A DNA stretch of 64,000 bases from positions 62,001 through 126,000 of the forward strand of contig SWBL01000103.1 in the NCBI GenBank assembly GCA_024195585.1, in the 5' to 3' direction. The stretch is from Aureobasidium sp. EXF-3400 (Eukaryota; Ascomycota; Dothideomycetes; Dothideales; Saccotheciaceae). Positions 32,541 to 43,803 of this stretch are shown in pieces; the stretch's first letter is position 1, and each line of letters starts with the position of its first letter. Below the pieces are notes generated by a model that saw only the letters and a list, made by a program, of their open reading frames with translations, made no database searches and had not been told where the DNA came from. Made by a program: the position numbers and the translations under genes.

Positions 32541-34313
32541 TCTCGACCTATATTCAAGCCACATATGACCTCTGGCATGTAGCATTTGGAATGGGGAGTT
32601 ATGAGAAAATATGAGGTTATGATTATGCTTTTGCAAATTGGGTTCGGGAGTGAGCACCGTTGACTGGTTTTTTTCTATACCAATATTCGAATATTTCAGA
32701 ATTGTCTCTCCCTACACCCCAGATCGATCTTGACAGATGTCTGCTTTCACGTTGCCTGTTCGTCAAAGTTTGGTCCAACCAGGTACACTACTGTGACCTG
32801 TGGTCTTCAAGCATGGGAATCTGAAATGCATCGTCGCGTATGATTTGTGTTTAAGGTTGAGATCGGGGTGTCCCAAGCTGGCGTGAAGCTCGACGCGCCA
32901 ACGCGCTGAGGCGCATTCTTTATATCAAAGCTTGGAGTAACTATCACATCAACCTCCAATGAAAAGTGGATTGATTGCCTTAGAAACGAACAGCGACCAT
33001 TTTGCTGAATTGCCGATTTGGCGAAACGCGTAAATGCATGCCGGCTGAGACCATTGCCATGCTCTTTCCACGTTTCTTGTCCCTTCAGCCTCGCTCGTGG
33101 CAGTGACATGTCGTTCCGTTACGCTCGCATAAAAATTCCATCAGAGGCTTGCCATTTGCAGTGCCACTGCCGTGCTAAGCACAGCCCAATGGTAAAAAGG
33201 CGTTACGCAAAATATTGGATCTTGGCTAGACAACGTGCGGGCGAACCGTTTTCCATCAAACGGACGCCTCTTTGAGGAAGAGCCGCCGCCATGGAGACGA
33301 CACAGTAACTGCAAGAATCACCCTCGACACTCACCGCGACGCTCCCTACTTGTGGTTTGATGAAGCATTCATCGAATTTGCCATCCATGCTTGTAAGGTC
33401 ATGCTATGCCCAGTCAATAGTGACATCTTGGATAGCTGGGCTTGTCTCTTCCGGCAGCCTGGAGACGAGGCTTTCAATACCCCGGCCGTTTGGGATCTAA
33501 ATGCATACAACGGCCTCGACGAACTGACTGTTGGCGTGGCAGAATGCAAACCTTGAATGACTCGGCACTGGATAGTCGAACCAACTGCTGGAGCAACCAC
33601 GAACTGCCAGGAGCATATCATAGCCGAACGCGATGAACAGTCACGAGAAGAACCACAATGCATGCAATAGACGCTCTACAGTGTGAGCAGCCGGGACAAC
33701 AACAATGTAGTCGCCCACCACAGTGGACACCTAAACAGGTCCCAATATTGGTCGAAGAAGCGCAAGACGAGAGATATGGCTAGACTCGTTCCCCACATGT
33801 GTTCGCGAGACTCTGGACTCTGGTTGTTTCTCTCCTGTGCCATCCTATGGACAAATAGCTCAGTCTCGTCATGCCGTTGTCAGCCTTATCGTCCTATAAG
33901 CGTCTTACTCGTCTGCACTTGACCCCTAGAGTGAGACTTGTCCCAGGATCACCAACGGCTTTTAAACGTCAATGAGGTACCGTCTCTTCTATGCCCGAAA
34001 CGATAGGATGCATGAGGCTGCTCTACTACCCACCAGGTCGCGTGAGAATGAAACAGGGCTCTCGCCCTATTCACCAAGTGGCCGTGTCTAACCATCACGT
34101 TCCAGTCTTCAACGCTGGCCGCTTTGAGGCAACGATCCACCGTCCCGCTAGCCGCAGTAAGTGGGTTTCTGGACGTGGCAATCCCTCATCGGTCTGGGCA
34201 GCAGACTTATACATATCTCAAATGCCAGGTCTGATGGTTCTTTCTGAATCCTTATCGGAGATGCTCGCCCTCTGTCCCTCCTGACTTCGACTGTACAGCA
34301 CAGTCATGACCCA
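32541..34313. other. 1.8-kb intergenic region before chitin synthase
   Basis: No gene that I can support. The frame 33272-33556 and several others lack domains. The last part should contain the chitin synthase promoter and leader, including a 3-codon upstream frame at 34306. Confidence 0.4.
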
Positions 34314-34317
34314 ATGA
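34306..34317 (+). promoter_or_regulatory. micro-uORF overlapping chitin synthase start codon
   Basis: ATG ACC CAA TGA starts eight bases before the chitin synthase ATG; its stop and the main start share bases (ATGA at 34314-34317). Such an overlap can couple termination to reinitiation, if the transcript starts upstream of 34306. Confidence 0.5.
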
Positions 34318-37130
34318 CTGACCAGATCGATACTAATAACAGCTATCCGCTCTACTCGGAAGACCATCCCAAGTATGGCAGCACAAAGAACGTGGTGCCC
34401 ACGATCCGGGTGCCGGAGGAAGCACACACAAACGCCGCACCTCAAGGATTAGGCTTGGACAACTTTGCATCTGACATTGCCGCGAAATACCATGCTCAGC
34501 GTACTGTGCGCAAACACTCGAGGGCCGGACCCGACTTCAGAGAGTTTTTGCAGAAACGCAATCAGCGACAAGACTCACAAGCTACGCTCGTCGACTTTGC
34601 CCGTCGCCCATCGAGGACGAATGAGGGCAAGTTTCGACTACAAGTTGTCCCTAGTGACCCGCATTCAACAGTTCCTGAGAGACCTGGATCATCACGTCGT
34701 GGATCAGCAAACTCGCGACCCGGAAGTTCGAACGGCCCGACAGATCTTCGTCCTACAACACCTCTCAAAGCAAGTCCTGGTCTACATGGAGGTGAATGGG
34801 GTGCATTCAGCTGGAGGCCAGACATCAACCCCATACAACCAACTCATGCGAAACTCCAGAGATTGGAATCCGATGCAACCCTTGTAGATACTGGCTCATG
34901 GAGACGAGGCTCGCGTCAATCGTCCCGGTCAGGATCTCGTTCAGGATCCTTCACGGAAGATCCTTTCAGGAGAAAATCGGATCTGACCACCCTAGATGCG
35001 CTTCCACACACTAGATTGCGACAACCATCATTCTTCCAGCCGGTCGTAGAGATTGAACCGGTGGTTGAAAAGGACCGCGGACTATTGATTGGAGGTGTGA
35101 AACCTCTGGATCCTGACCTCGACCAAGAGAAAGAGAACAAGACCACGGAGCCAGAGTTAGCAGTTGCGGAACCACAGACTGTCACTGAAGAGCCAAAAAG
35201 TACACATCAAGAGCATGTTATTCCCACAACGCAAGAAACCTTTGTTACCACAACATATCCGGAAATTGCAGACCCAGTCGACCCCTGCCGCAATTTGACT
35301 CGAATGGATTTGATCAAACAGCGCGTCGTGTTCAGCAGCAACATCTTCGCCATCAATGTTGCCATGTTGGTTTTTGCGCTTTTTGCCCCTAGGGGCATTT
35401 CTGGACGCTGGGTACTATCATTCATTGTCTTTATCAAGTCCAAGGATTGTATCTCTTCCCTCATCGGCCTCGCGTATCTGATCTACAAGGCAATCAAAGA
35501 ATACTTTGTGCCGCCTCCACCAGTCGAGTCAAAATGGATACTGTCCTTGATCCCTGCATTTTCGGAGTCGGAAGAAATGATTAGGAACTGTGTCTTCTCA
35601 CTACGGGACAACGATGCACAGCCACACAAGCAAGTCATGTGCATCATCCTGGATGGCAAACCCAGAGACGTTAAGCAGTATATGCGCATCACGACCACCT
35701 TCAAGCGCCAATACGTCACATCGAGATTCAAGCGCAATGAAGTAGTCATCACAGCTGGGTTCATGGAAGATGTACCGGTCATTGTCTTTGAAAAGGTCAA
35801 GAATGCAGGCAAGAAGGATTCGCTCATCTTGTGCCATGACCTCTTCAACGTTATGCGAGAGGATGCGCCTCTGTACACAAAGTTACTACGTAAAGAGATT
35901 GAGAGGAATGTGTTGCCATCGCTTGTTGGCGAAGACTTTCCTGGATTTGATATGGTCTTCTGCACAGATGCCGACTCGATCATCCACAAAGGTGCCATAG
36001 CAGGCCTGGCAAATGCTCTCGTCCGTGACCCCAAGGCCATCGCCTCTTGTGGATTAGTGCTGGTCGAGCTTGAAGCTGGCGCAGAATGGTCCTACTGGAA
36101 TCTGTACCAGCAATTTCAAGTAAGTTGAACTTGATCTGCCGACAGAAGAATCGTGCTAACTCTGCAATAGTACAACTTTGGCCAGTTCGTCCGCCGTCAA
36201 GCCGAGAGTGTATGGGGCAAAGTCACTTGTCTTCCTGGATGCATCACTATGGTCGCAGTGCGACCAGAGATGGCAGGGGCAATGACTAGATACGCAGCTC
36301 CTATCACTGCATACCCTGTGCTCCTGCACCAAGTTCAATACCTGGGTACTGACCGAAGACTTACTTACTCGATGCTTTCCCAAAGCAAAGACTTACACAC
36401 GCTATTCGTGCCGGACGCAGTCAGTGAGACTGTGGCTCCGCAATCACTCAAGCACTACCTCAGTCAGCGAAGACGCTGGGGCAGCAACGCATATTTCAAC
36501 AACTACTTTTACTTTGCCGGCGAGAACATGATCTGGATCACGCGACTGTGGGCGTGCATCGAAGTGACCAGACTCAGCCTGGTATACTATCGTGTAGCCA
36601 ACACGATTCTCTTCATCTACGGACTCGTCAGCAGTTTCAATCTCATGTCCATCATCCCACTGCTGATCGTTTCACAACTGCCGACACTCTGGTTTCTCAT
36701 CAACACGGCTACCAACAAACAGCTCCGCCAACGAGCCCACAAGATCTTGTTGGGGCTGGCTATCAACAAGTTCATGGCGCCCATCATGTCTGTTTGCGTC
36801 TTTACGATTGTCGTCAAGAACCTGGGCTCACAAGCATGGGGACTGACGCATGGTGCAACGAGTGCAGCACCAGCAGCTGCAGCCACAACCGCAGCTGCCG
36901 AAGTGGCCGAAAAGGAGAAGGCGCAGACACAGCAAGGACTCCTGGAAAGCCTCGAGCCTCGCAACGGCTCGATCATGTCCATCATCACTGAGGAGTCGAG
37001 CATTGGAACAAACTCACCCAGACCCACCTCGCTAGCCAGCCGAGACAGAGAAGGTGAATCTGAGGTCAACGAGATTGACGAAGAGGACCCGAGGGAGAAG
37101 ATTGTAGGCCTTCTCGCAGCAGGACTGTGA
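34314..37130 (+). CDS. chitin synthase, Chitin_synth_2 family, probably class VI
   Basis: Two exons (34314-36119, 36171-37130), 921 residues. A disordered Ser/Arg/Pro-rich N-terminus of about 320 residues precedes two or three helices (IFAINVAMLVFALFA; WVLSFIVFIKSKDCISSLIG) and the glycosyltransferase domain: LSLIPAFSESEEMIRNC, ILDGKPRD, KKDSLIL, the metal/UDP motif DADS, PGCITMV and QRRRW. Three more helices close the protein. There is no myosin-motor or cytochrome b5 domain, which excludes class V/VII and class IV and points to class VI. The usual GEDR block reads GTDRRLTYSML. The enzyme polymerises UDP-GlcNAc into chitin at the plasma membrane. A chitinase follows on the same strand. Confidence 0.92.
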
Positions 37131-37672
37131 GGATGGCGGTGTTCCAAAAGCACATTTTTTCTTTTCCTTTGTCATTATTTCTTCTAGTTTATGATGTTAC
37201 GACCTTTCTGATGAGTCACGAATACAATACCATAGCAGCATTATACCATCAAAGTTTTCCCTGGTTTCATTGGAATATTGCATGATGGCTTGTTCAGCTG
37301 TCGTCGGTGAGCTGAGGGGGAATTCTCTTCACGGCAGATGACTGGTTATGGACACAGTTGCCGAGCTCTTGACTAGACGGGATGATCTCTTCTCGACTGG
37401 AGGTGCTGAGGCAATAGCGGGATGCTGTTTGCAACGGTTGTGTTCATACCAACGGGGCGTTGGGGGCGAGGCTTTGGGACGCACAGCAACAAGCAGCGCG
37501 CAAGGCAGGAGATTGACGGCACTCGTCACACAAGTGTCTCGTTGTCGACGTGGATAGACTAGCTACAACGGGCTCGTGAGCAAAAAGCAGAAGCGAGAAC
37601 GAGAGAGAGTATATAACTAGTAGGACACGGCCGTAGAGGATTTTGACCAGAAGATTCGGATCGACAGTCGTG
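37131..37672. other. intergenic with chitinase promoter
   Basis: About 540 bases between chitin synthase and chitinase. A TATA box at 37610 is the only element recognised. Confidence 0.45.
37610..37616 (+). promoter_or_regulatory. TATA box of chitinase gene
   Basis: tatataa follows a GA-rich run and lies 57 bases before the start codon. Confidence 0.55.
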
Positions 37673-38904
37673 ATGTTTGTTGCGGGACTGCTGGCAGCGA
37701 CGGCGGCGTGTATGGGGAGCTTGGCGGTCGCTCTTCCCTCAGCATCATCATCGACATCAACATACGGCAACAACCTGAAATACTACTTCCCTCGCCAGAC
37801 GCTGACGCAATATCCTTCTTCGTTTGATCCGCTCAGCAACAGCGTCCTCGCCGTCTACTATGGCAAGGCGCAATACAACTCGAACCCCTCGCTATGGGAC
37901 CTGTGCAGCATCGATGACATTGACATGATCATCATGGGCTTTATCCGTGGCTTCAATGGCCCCAACAAGCAACCCAACTTTGACATTGGGTCATGCAAGA
38001 CGCCGTATCAGCCAGCTGCCAATTTCACTGGCATCACCTGCCCTGATCTGGCAGCCAACATCACCCGCTGCCAGAGCTTGGGCAAGAAAGTCACCATCAG
38101 CTTGGGCGGTTCCAGCAGCGACCTGGACCTCAGCAATGCCACGGATGCTCAGCAATCTGCCACCACCCTGTGGAATGTCTTTGGTGCTGGCACAGACACT
38201 CCCTTGGCCAGGCCCTTTGGCAACGTCACTCTGGACGGCTTCGACTTCGGTACTCCTCGAGCACATCGCATTCCAATCATGACACTGACACAACTACAGA
38301 TTACGAGAACTTTGCCGACACCACCTACGTCGACGTCCTTGCTGGAACCCTGCAATCGCTCTTCAAGACATCCACTCCCGACCGCTATATCAGCGCCTCC
38401 CCTCTCTGCGCGAACAACACCGTCCTGCCCTGGGGCTTCTACCAGAATGCAAACTTCATCTGGCCACGCTTCTACAATGCAAACGCCTGCAAGGCTGGCG
38501 GTAAGGGCTACAACAACTCCGTCACCGCCTGGTCCGACTTCCTCGAAGGCGTCAACTCAAACATCGGTCCCGATTACCCTCGCTTCTACATTGGCGCCCT
38601 TGGTTTCCAGAACTACAACAATGGTGGTGGTTATGTTGATCCCAACGTCTTTGGCGACCTTGTCGAATACACCAAGGATCGTGTTGGCAAGGAAAGATTC
38701 GGCGGTGTCAGTATCTGGGAGGGCACTGATGCACTGAATACATTGACGACGGATGGCGCCAACATCTTGAACGTCACCAAGGAGGCCCTGCTGGAGCCCT
38801 TTACCAGCGATGCCTGTGGTACGTTACTCGACACTCGCGCTTTGAAAGTATTCGAGACCTTTTTCTTATTATTTGTGGCCAGATTAATCCTTGGATGGGT
38901 ATAA
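37673..38904 (+). CDS. GH18 endochitinase (class III type), secreted
   Basis: Two exons (37673-38249, 38300-38904). The intron splits the catalytic DGxDxDxE motif: exon 1 ends DGFDF and exon 2 supplies DYE, with the acid/base Glu near residue 195. An N-terminal signal peptide (MFVAGLLAATAACMGSLAVA) and the LAVYYGKAQYNSNPSLWDLC, IIMGFIRGF and KKVTISLGGSSSD blocks are those of plant-type class III fungal chitinases. The protein cleaves chitin inside the wall. A third intron may remove 38819-38882 (GTACGT donor, CCAG acceptor), which would end the protein at SDACD near 38887 and delete the odd hydrophobic tail. The start was moved from an upstream TTG to the first ATG. Asn-X-Ser/Thr sites are common. 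Confidence 0.92.
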
Positions 38905-39180
38905 ACACTAAAAGACTGTTGAAAAGGTTGGCAAGGATGGGTACAATATATGCATGCAACATGATCATGATGGACGAACGGGAAAACATTGCTATGATGG
39001 ATCACTGGCGTGGGTCCTAGCTGTACAGAAATTGACATGACGGATGGAGGCAGCAAGCGGCATGTTTTTTTTTTATTTTTTCAAAATTCTGAGAGGCACG
39101 GGATAACACGAATAGCGATAGACCAATCAATCCCTGGAGACAGTCCAGAGGCATCGTCTAGCTCTCCTCTGTCCTTCCTT
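38905..39180. other. short intergenic, T-rich tract
   Basis: About 275 bases between the convergent chitinase and MARVEL-like gene, with a T-run at 39064. Nothing coding. Confidence 0.4.
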
Positions 39181-39790
39181 TCAACATTTGACGCACTTTC
39201 CTTGCATCTTCTCCCCCATCAACCCTTTCTCACAATCACCATCGCTATCCTGCTCCATCTGGACAACGCCTCGCTCTTGCCCATCCAACATCTTATCTGC
39301 CTCTTGTTGTTCCTTCCTCGCTCTCCTCGCTGCCAGAGCATTCTTGCAATAACCCAGACATGCCCACACTGCAGTAATCACCCAACACACCATGACCACC
39401 AAATCACACGCCACAGCACCTTTTCATCCTTATCTCCATGTCTTGTATTCCCCCATCTCCTCTCTCCAGATATATCATCCCAAACACACCAGCCAGAGCG
39501 GCCCATAATACCGCCAACACAAACTCCCAGAGGAAGAATTTGAGGGTGGGAAATTTAGGGAGGGAGTAGCATGGCTAGCGGTGAGGGGAGTTGTTGTGCT
39601 GCAGATTAGAGCGTAGATGTAGGAGGAAGGGGCTTGAGGGTTTCTGGAGAGGGCGGTGGCGTGGAGGATTAGGGCGGTTAGAGTGAGGAGGGTTTGGATG
39701 GAGCGAAGAGCGAGGTAGACGAGGTGAAAAGAAGTGGAGTCGGGTTGTGTGAGAGAGAGGCCATGTTTGTAGTATTCTGCTCTTCGTCTT
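39181..39790 (-). pseudogene. four-helix MARVEL-like membrane protein, two frameshifts
   Basis: Reading the minus strand downwards, four membrane segments appear in the order of fungal MARVEL-type proteins but in three frames. Near 39640-39745: RAEYYKHGLSLTQ, then LVYLALRSIQTLLTLTALIL and YIYALICSTTTPLTA. After a one-base loss near 39570-39580: LKFFLWEFVLAVLWAALAG. After a one-base gain in the A4 run at 39421-39424: VACDLVVMVCWVITAVWAC followed by a basic tail (KNALAARRARKEQQ) and an acidic C-terminus ending KCVKC. No intron with proper sites bridges either break. It is either a young pseudogene or carries two assembly errors. The first exon and start were not located. Confidence 0.6.
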
Positions 39791-40185
39791 GCGCAAGATG
39801 TATGGTTTTTGATTTACGGAGGCAGGTTTGGAGGTTTTCTCTGGGCAGTGTGTGTATACCCTTTCTTGATCGCGATCGTTGGGCAGAATCAAGTAATTGG
39901 TAGGGCTTTTGGATCTAAAAAAGATATACGAGGGTAAAACCCTTTGGCTTTGATGATGATGGAGGATGCAAGAAATTACAAGGGGGTTTCTAAGAGAGAA
40001 TGAGTGCAAGGTACTGTGTTTTTAAACAGAATAGCCTTTCCCTCTCTTTGAATTTTTCTTTTTTTCTTTTTGTTTTTCAACTTCCGAAGATGGAAATGTG
40101 ATGGTTTTTATTGTCAAAACGTAAGAGAGGTTTCGTCAAAGATCATAACTTCGTCTGAAATGGTAGTAACGGAAAGGCTAAGCAT
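39791..40185. other. intergenic, no gene seen
   Basis: About 395 bases with several T-runs near 40060. Probably the upstream part of the MARVEL-like gene and the 3' tail of proline dehydrogenase. Confidence 0.4.
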
Positions 40186-41670
40186 CTAGAGTCCAACACG
40201 TCTGCGCAATTCCTTCTGCATCACACCCACGGTGCTTTGCATTCTTTGAGCTGCACTCTGGTTCTCCGTCGCTCTTCGCACAAGGTAGTGCATGCATTCC
40301 CTCACGCTGCCCCAATTCATGCATTTGTACACCATTGGAGCTGTGGCTTTCTTGTCAACTTGCTCTGCTGCATCATCGCCCATAGCTAGTAGTTCACAAC
40401 TGATATCGTCGGCCATACCCAATAGCTGTCCGAACTTGATGGGTGGAGGTGTATCGCCTTTCTGCAATAGGTCTTGGTACAAAGCGTAGGCTTTGCGTAT
40501 GGAATCTGAGTTGTGACCTGCGAGGAATAACTCGACGTGTGGGAAGTCTTGCTTGCTAAAGCCGGGGAAGGATTTTGTGAGTAGGTCTGCGGCTATGCTG
40601 TTGTAGCATTCGTCTGTTTGTGTCTTTATGTCGTGGATCAAGGTGCGGGTTTCGCTACCGATGTAGGCTCCCCTGAATATCAATGAGTATCATACACGAA
40701 GTAAACACTTGGATGTGGTATACCTCACTAGCTTGATCCCTAACGTCCAGTTTTCGTCATGGGCTTGCTGTAGCAGCTTTCTGAGTGTGCTTCTAGCAGA
40801 TTTGAGATAGGCTTGTAGAGTTAATGATACCAAGGCTTCATCATTGGTGTTGTAGCGTCGCATCATGTCGACGGTCCAGCGGTCGATCGTCGGTTGAAAG
40901 ACTTGTTGCTCAGCATCGATCCAAAGGCGGCTACCTTGGGCGGCAGCACGCTCGCAGATGGCAGACATGGCATATAACAGCTGTTGTGGCGGATCTCTGC
41001 CTTGAGCCAATGCCTGTGCAACCCGAGGTCCGGCACCTGTGAATCTTTGACGCTTGTTAGTGTCGAAGCGTTGATAGCATTATCGCCCTCGAACTTACTT
41101 TATACCCACATAGTCGCCTGGCTCAACCATGTCCAGTGTCTTTACATTTCCATCTCGCCATATGTCGATATCTTCATCTTGAGTCAATGGTTCTAGCTCA
41201 TGCAACTCTTCTTCCGGCATTGCAGGTATCTCTCTCGAGTAGATAAGAATAACACCCTTGAAGCCCATAGTCTTGAGATACTCCAGGGTTTTCCTAATCT
41301 CGAGTTTATTCGTACCAGCGCAAAAATGGTCGTATATCATTGGCTTGATCAGAGCTCGTAGCAATGCATTTCTGTCTGGATCCAGGAGTGCGGATTGCGA
41401 GTTTGCTATTTTGGAGAGACATGCCACGCCATACTTGAATAGAAAAGGCGATGTGAACACTTTGCCGAGGATAATGTTTCGAATGAGGTTCACGGTTGAT
41501 ATGCGATGCAGTTGGGACGGTTGATGCTTTGGGTCTTCTACAGATGAGGAGGTAGTTGGATGTCTGGAAACCAGGGACGATTGGTGTCGTAAGGACTGCC
41601 AAACGATATAGGTCTGGCCCGAGAGAGGGGAACGTTTGGTAAGGTATAGATTATGTCTGGTAACATTCAT
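40186..41670 (-). CDS. PUT1: mitochondrial proline dehydrogenase
   Basis: Three exons (41099-41670, 40724-41044, 40186-40672), 459 residues. It oxidises L-proline to pyrroline-5-carboxylate with FAD, the first step of proline use. The N-terminus is basic (MNVTRHNLYLTKRSPLSG) and suits mitochondrial import. The TIM-barrel blocks are clear: FTGAGPRV across intron 1, RLWIDAEQQ, LQAYLKSA, WTLGIKLVRGAYIGSE across intron 2, VELFLAGHNSDSIRKAY, FGQLLGMADDISCELL, PMVYKCMNWGSVRECMHYLVRRATEN. It shares a 530-base divergent promoter with the cupin gene. No proline-regulon binding site was recognised with confidence. Confidence 0.94.
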
Positions 41671-42201
41671 GCTTGCAAGTTATGAGGAATGAGGTTTGAA
41701 TCCAAAAACTCTGGAGACAGTTGTCAGTCGAGGAGGAAATATTTACCATGCTATCTGCCTCTTGATATGGTATGTAGTCGTCGGTTACAGACGGCTGTCA
41801 TCGGTCAAGGTTGTCCTTATCAAGGAGCCCTTCTGGCAGGAGAAGGTGCGGGGTTTGCCCTATGCCGAAGCGATAGCTACATCAAGATCAACCTTGATAA
41901 GATCAAAGTCGCATCATAGCTGTCAACAGAGAAACAAACATGAATCCGTTCTGTGACCATACACGTGGTCGCGATGGATTTGTTCATCTCGAAATGACAG
42001 AGATGAAAGCTGGGTCGCTGTTGATTGTACTCAAGGAGCTCGGAGATCGAATGCGGGGTCCGAAGATGATGCTGACACTTCCGACACTTCCACTTTGGTT
42101 GAGTTGACTGCGAATACTGAAGTTCCAAAGAACAACACATTTTTGGTTTTTCGATCATCAAAGTTGCAAAGGCTTGCACCCTGTTACAACACATTGCAAA
42201 A
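41671..42201. other. divergent promoter region, PUT1 / cupin
   Basis: About 530 bases between the starts. A 10-base inverted pair (cttatcaagg near 41816, ccttgataag near 41891) is present. No TATA box was identified. Confidence 0.45.
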
Positions 42202-42833
42202 ATGGCAAGCATCGAGGCTGAAGGTCCTGATGTTTCGGGCGAGATCCCTCAAGTGCCGATCAACTTCGTCCCTGCGACAGAGGGTGAGACGTTTGCTCTG
42301 GGACCGATGACCATCAGAATCATGGAGGATGGTTCGAGGACAGGTGAGTGAGGTCAGACTCGATAGTTGTAGTTTGCATTTGACTTACCAAACTGGATAG
42401 ACAACAGAATCGGTACCGTCGAGTTGACTGTTCCTGCCAATACTTCTGGTCCTCCTCCGCATTGGCATGAGATGCACGACGAGACTTTCCTAGGTATCGT
42501 TACAGCATTCTGGTGGCTCGACGTACCCGATACTAACATGCACAAGTGACCGAAGGAACCATCAGATTCACCTGGTACACGACTACGGCATCAGAACCGA
42601 CCAAAACGATTGACGCGCACGCTGGCGATTACGTCGTCGTGCCCATCAGAGCGCCTCACACCTTCTCAAACCCAACGGACAAGCAGGCCAAGTTCATCAA
42701 CACCTTCACTCCGGCATTCTATGTCAACTACTTCAAGCTCCTGGCGAAGTACATTGGGAATGGAAAGGTCATGACTCCAGAGGCAAACAAGAAGGCTATG
42801 GCTAGCTATGCGACCATTCCATTGCCAAAGTAA
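42202..42833 (+). CDS. cupin-domain protein
   Basis: Three exons (42202-42343, 42401-42493, 42547-42833), 173 residues. A single cupin barrel is visible: PHWHEMHDETF supplies the first metal-binding motif (two His and a Glu), and HAGDYVVVPIRAPHTFSNPTDK gives the second with its His. Small stand-alone cupins include dioxygenases, isomerases and quercetinase-like enzymes; the substrate cannot be inferred. All junctions preserve frame and conserved residues. There is no signal peptide, so it is probably cytosolic. Confidence 0.88.
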
Positions 42834-43803
42834 GCATGATCAGTCACAAGAGTAGTAGAGTATGACCATGTGTGCTTTCGTGTTGACAGACTCGTTTTTG
42901 GATAAAGAACACTTCATCCTATATCAGTATTCAAATCGATCGTGTCTTCATACGAATCCTCTTTAAAGATCGTCGTGCTCTTGGCAAATGAAATCGATTG
43001 TTCTAGTCGCGAGAAGAAGTTGTCGTGGTGATACGCAAGTCCAACAAGAATACAGAAAGAGTGTGGTAGACCTGCGGTCCTTCTAGGGAGTCGTAAAGGC
43101 TTATATGCGGCATCTTTCAAATCTCCATATCCGATCGCATGTCGAATAAAGCAATTTCCTGTATATTGCCCGGCTTTTAAACATACGAGAATACGGGGAA
43201 GAGATAGTCGTTGAGGCGGAGTCGCCAGTGCGAGATGAGCTTTTGTGGCCCGTGCCCGCGGATAGCACGTTTCATCTTTCTGCGGTCGATTCCCCGACAA
43301 CCATTCAATCCTATCAGACAAGCGATTGACGATTCGTGATTGCCGACCGGCGGCCGTATCGATGCGTGTTGGTGTTGGTCTTGGTGCTTCAAGGCAGCAG
43401 ATCAATCCGGCCAGGGCATCAGAATCAGGAGAAGTTGTTCGACTGGCTAGGCTACCCCTGACGAAGCTTCATCTGAAGACAAAATCCACGACTCGAAAAG
43501 CTTGCTCAATTTCAGGCCGGAAGGGGCTGCCGCGTGGTCCAAAGAACGCCAGGAACACACCGTTTTGGCATGCGTGGTGCGAAACGTTTGTTGCAGGGTG
43601 TTGCAGCCTTATACCCTCTTGGGTACATGGCGAACCCTTGGGATCAAAGCTTGCCGTAAGGCGCTTGTCAATCACCATTCAAATCGATAGTCTAAGTAAG
43701 TATAGTAATGTCGTAGCGCCACTGCTTCGCCCTGGTTCCTGATCTTCTTCCCCTTCTCTTTCTTCTTTCACACTTACCCCATACATTCTTTTGCAGTGTC
43801 GCC
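42834..43803. other. about 1 kb intergenic region, no gene accepted
   Basis: Open frames on both strands (42914-43405 minus, 43326-43742 plus) lack recognisable domains. The stretch just before 43804 is a pyrimidine-rich leader (cttccccttctctttctt). Confidence 0.4.

Noticed and set aside
33272..33556. 94-codon frame before chitin synthase
   Set aside because: No domain, no splice partner and no conserved feature.
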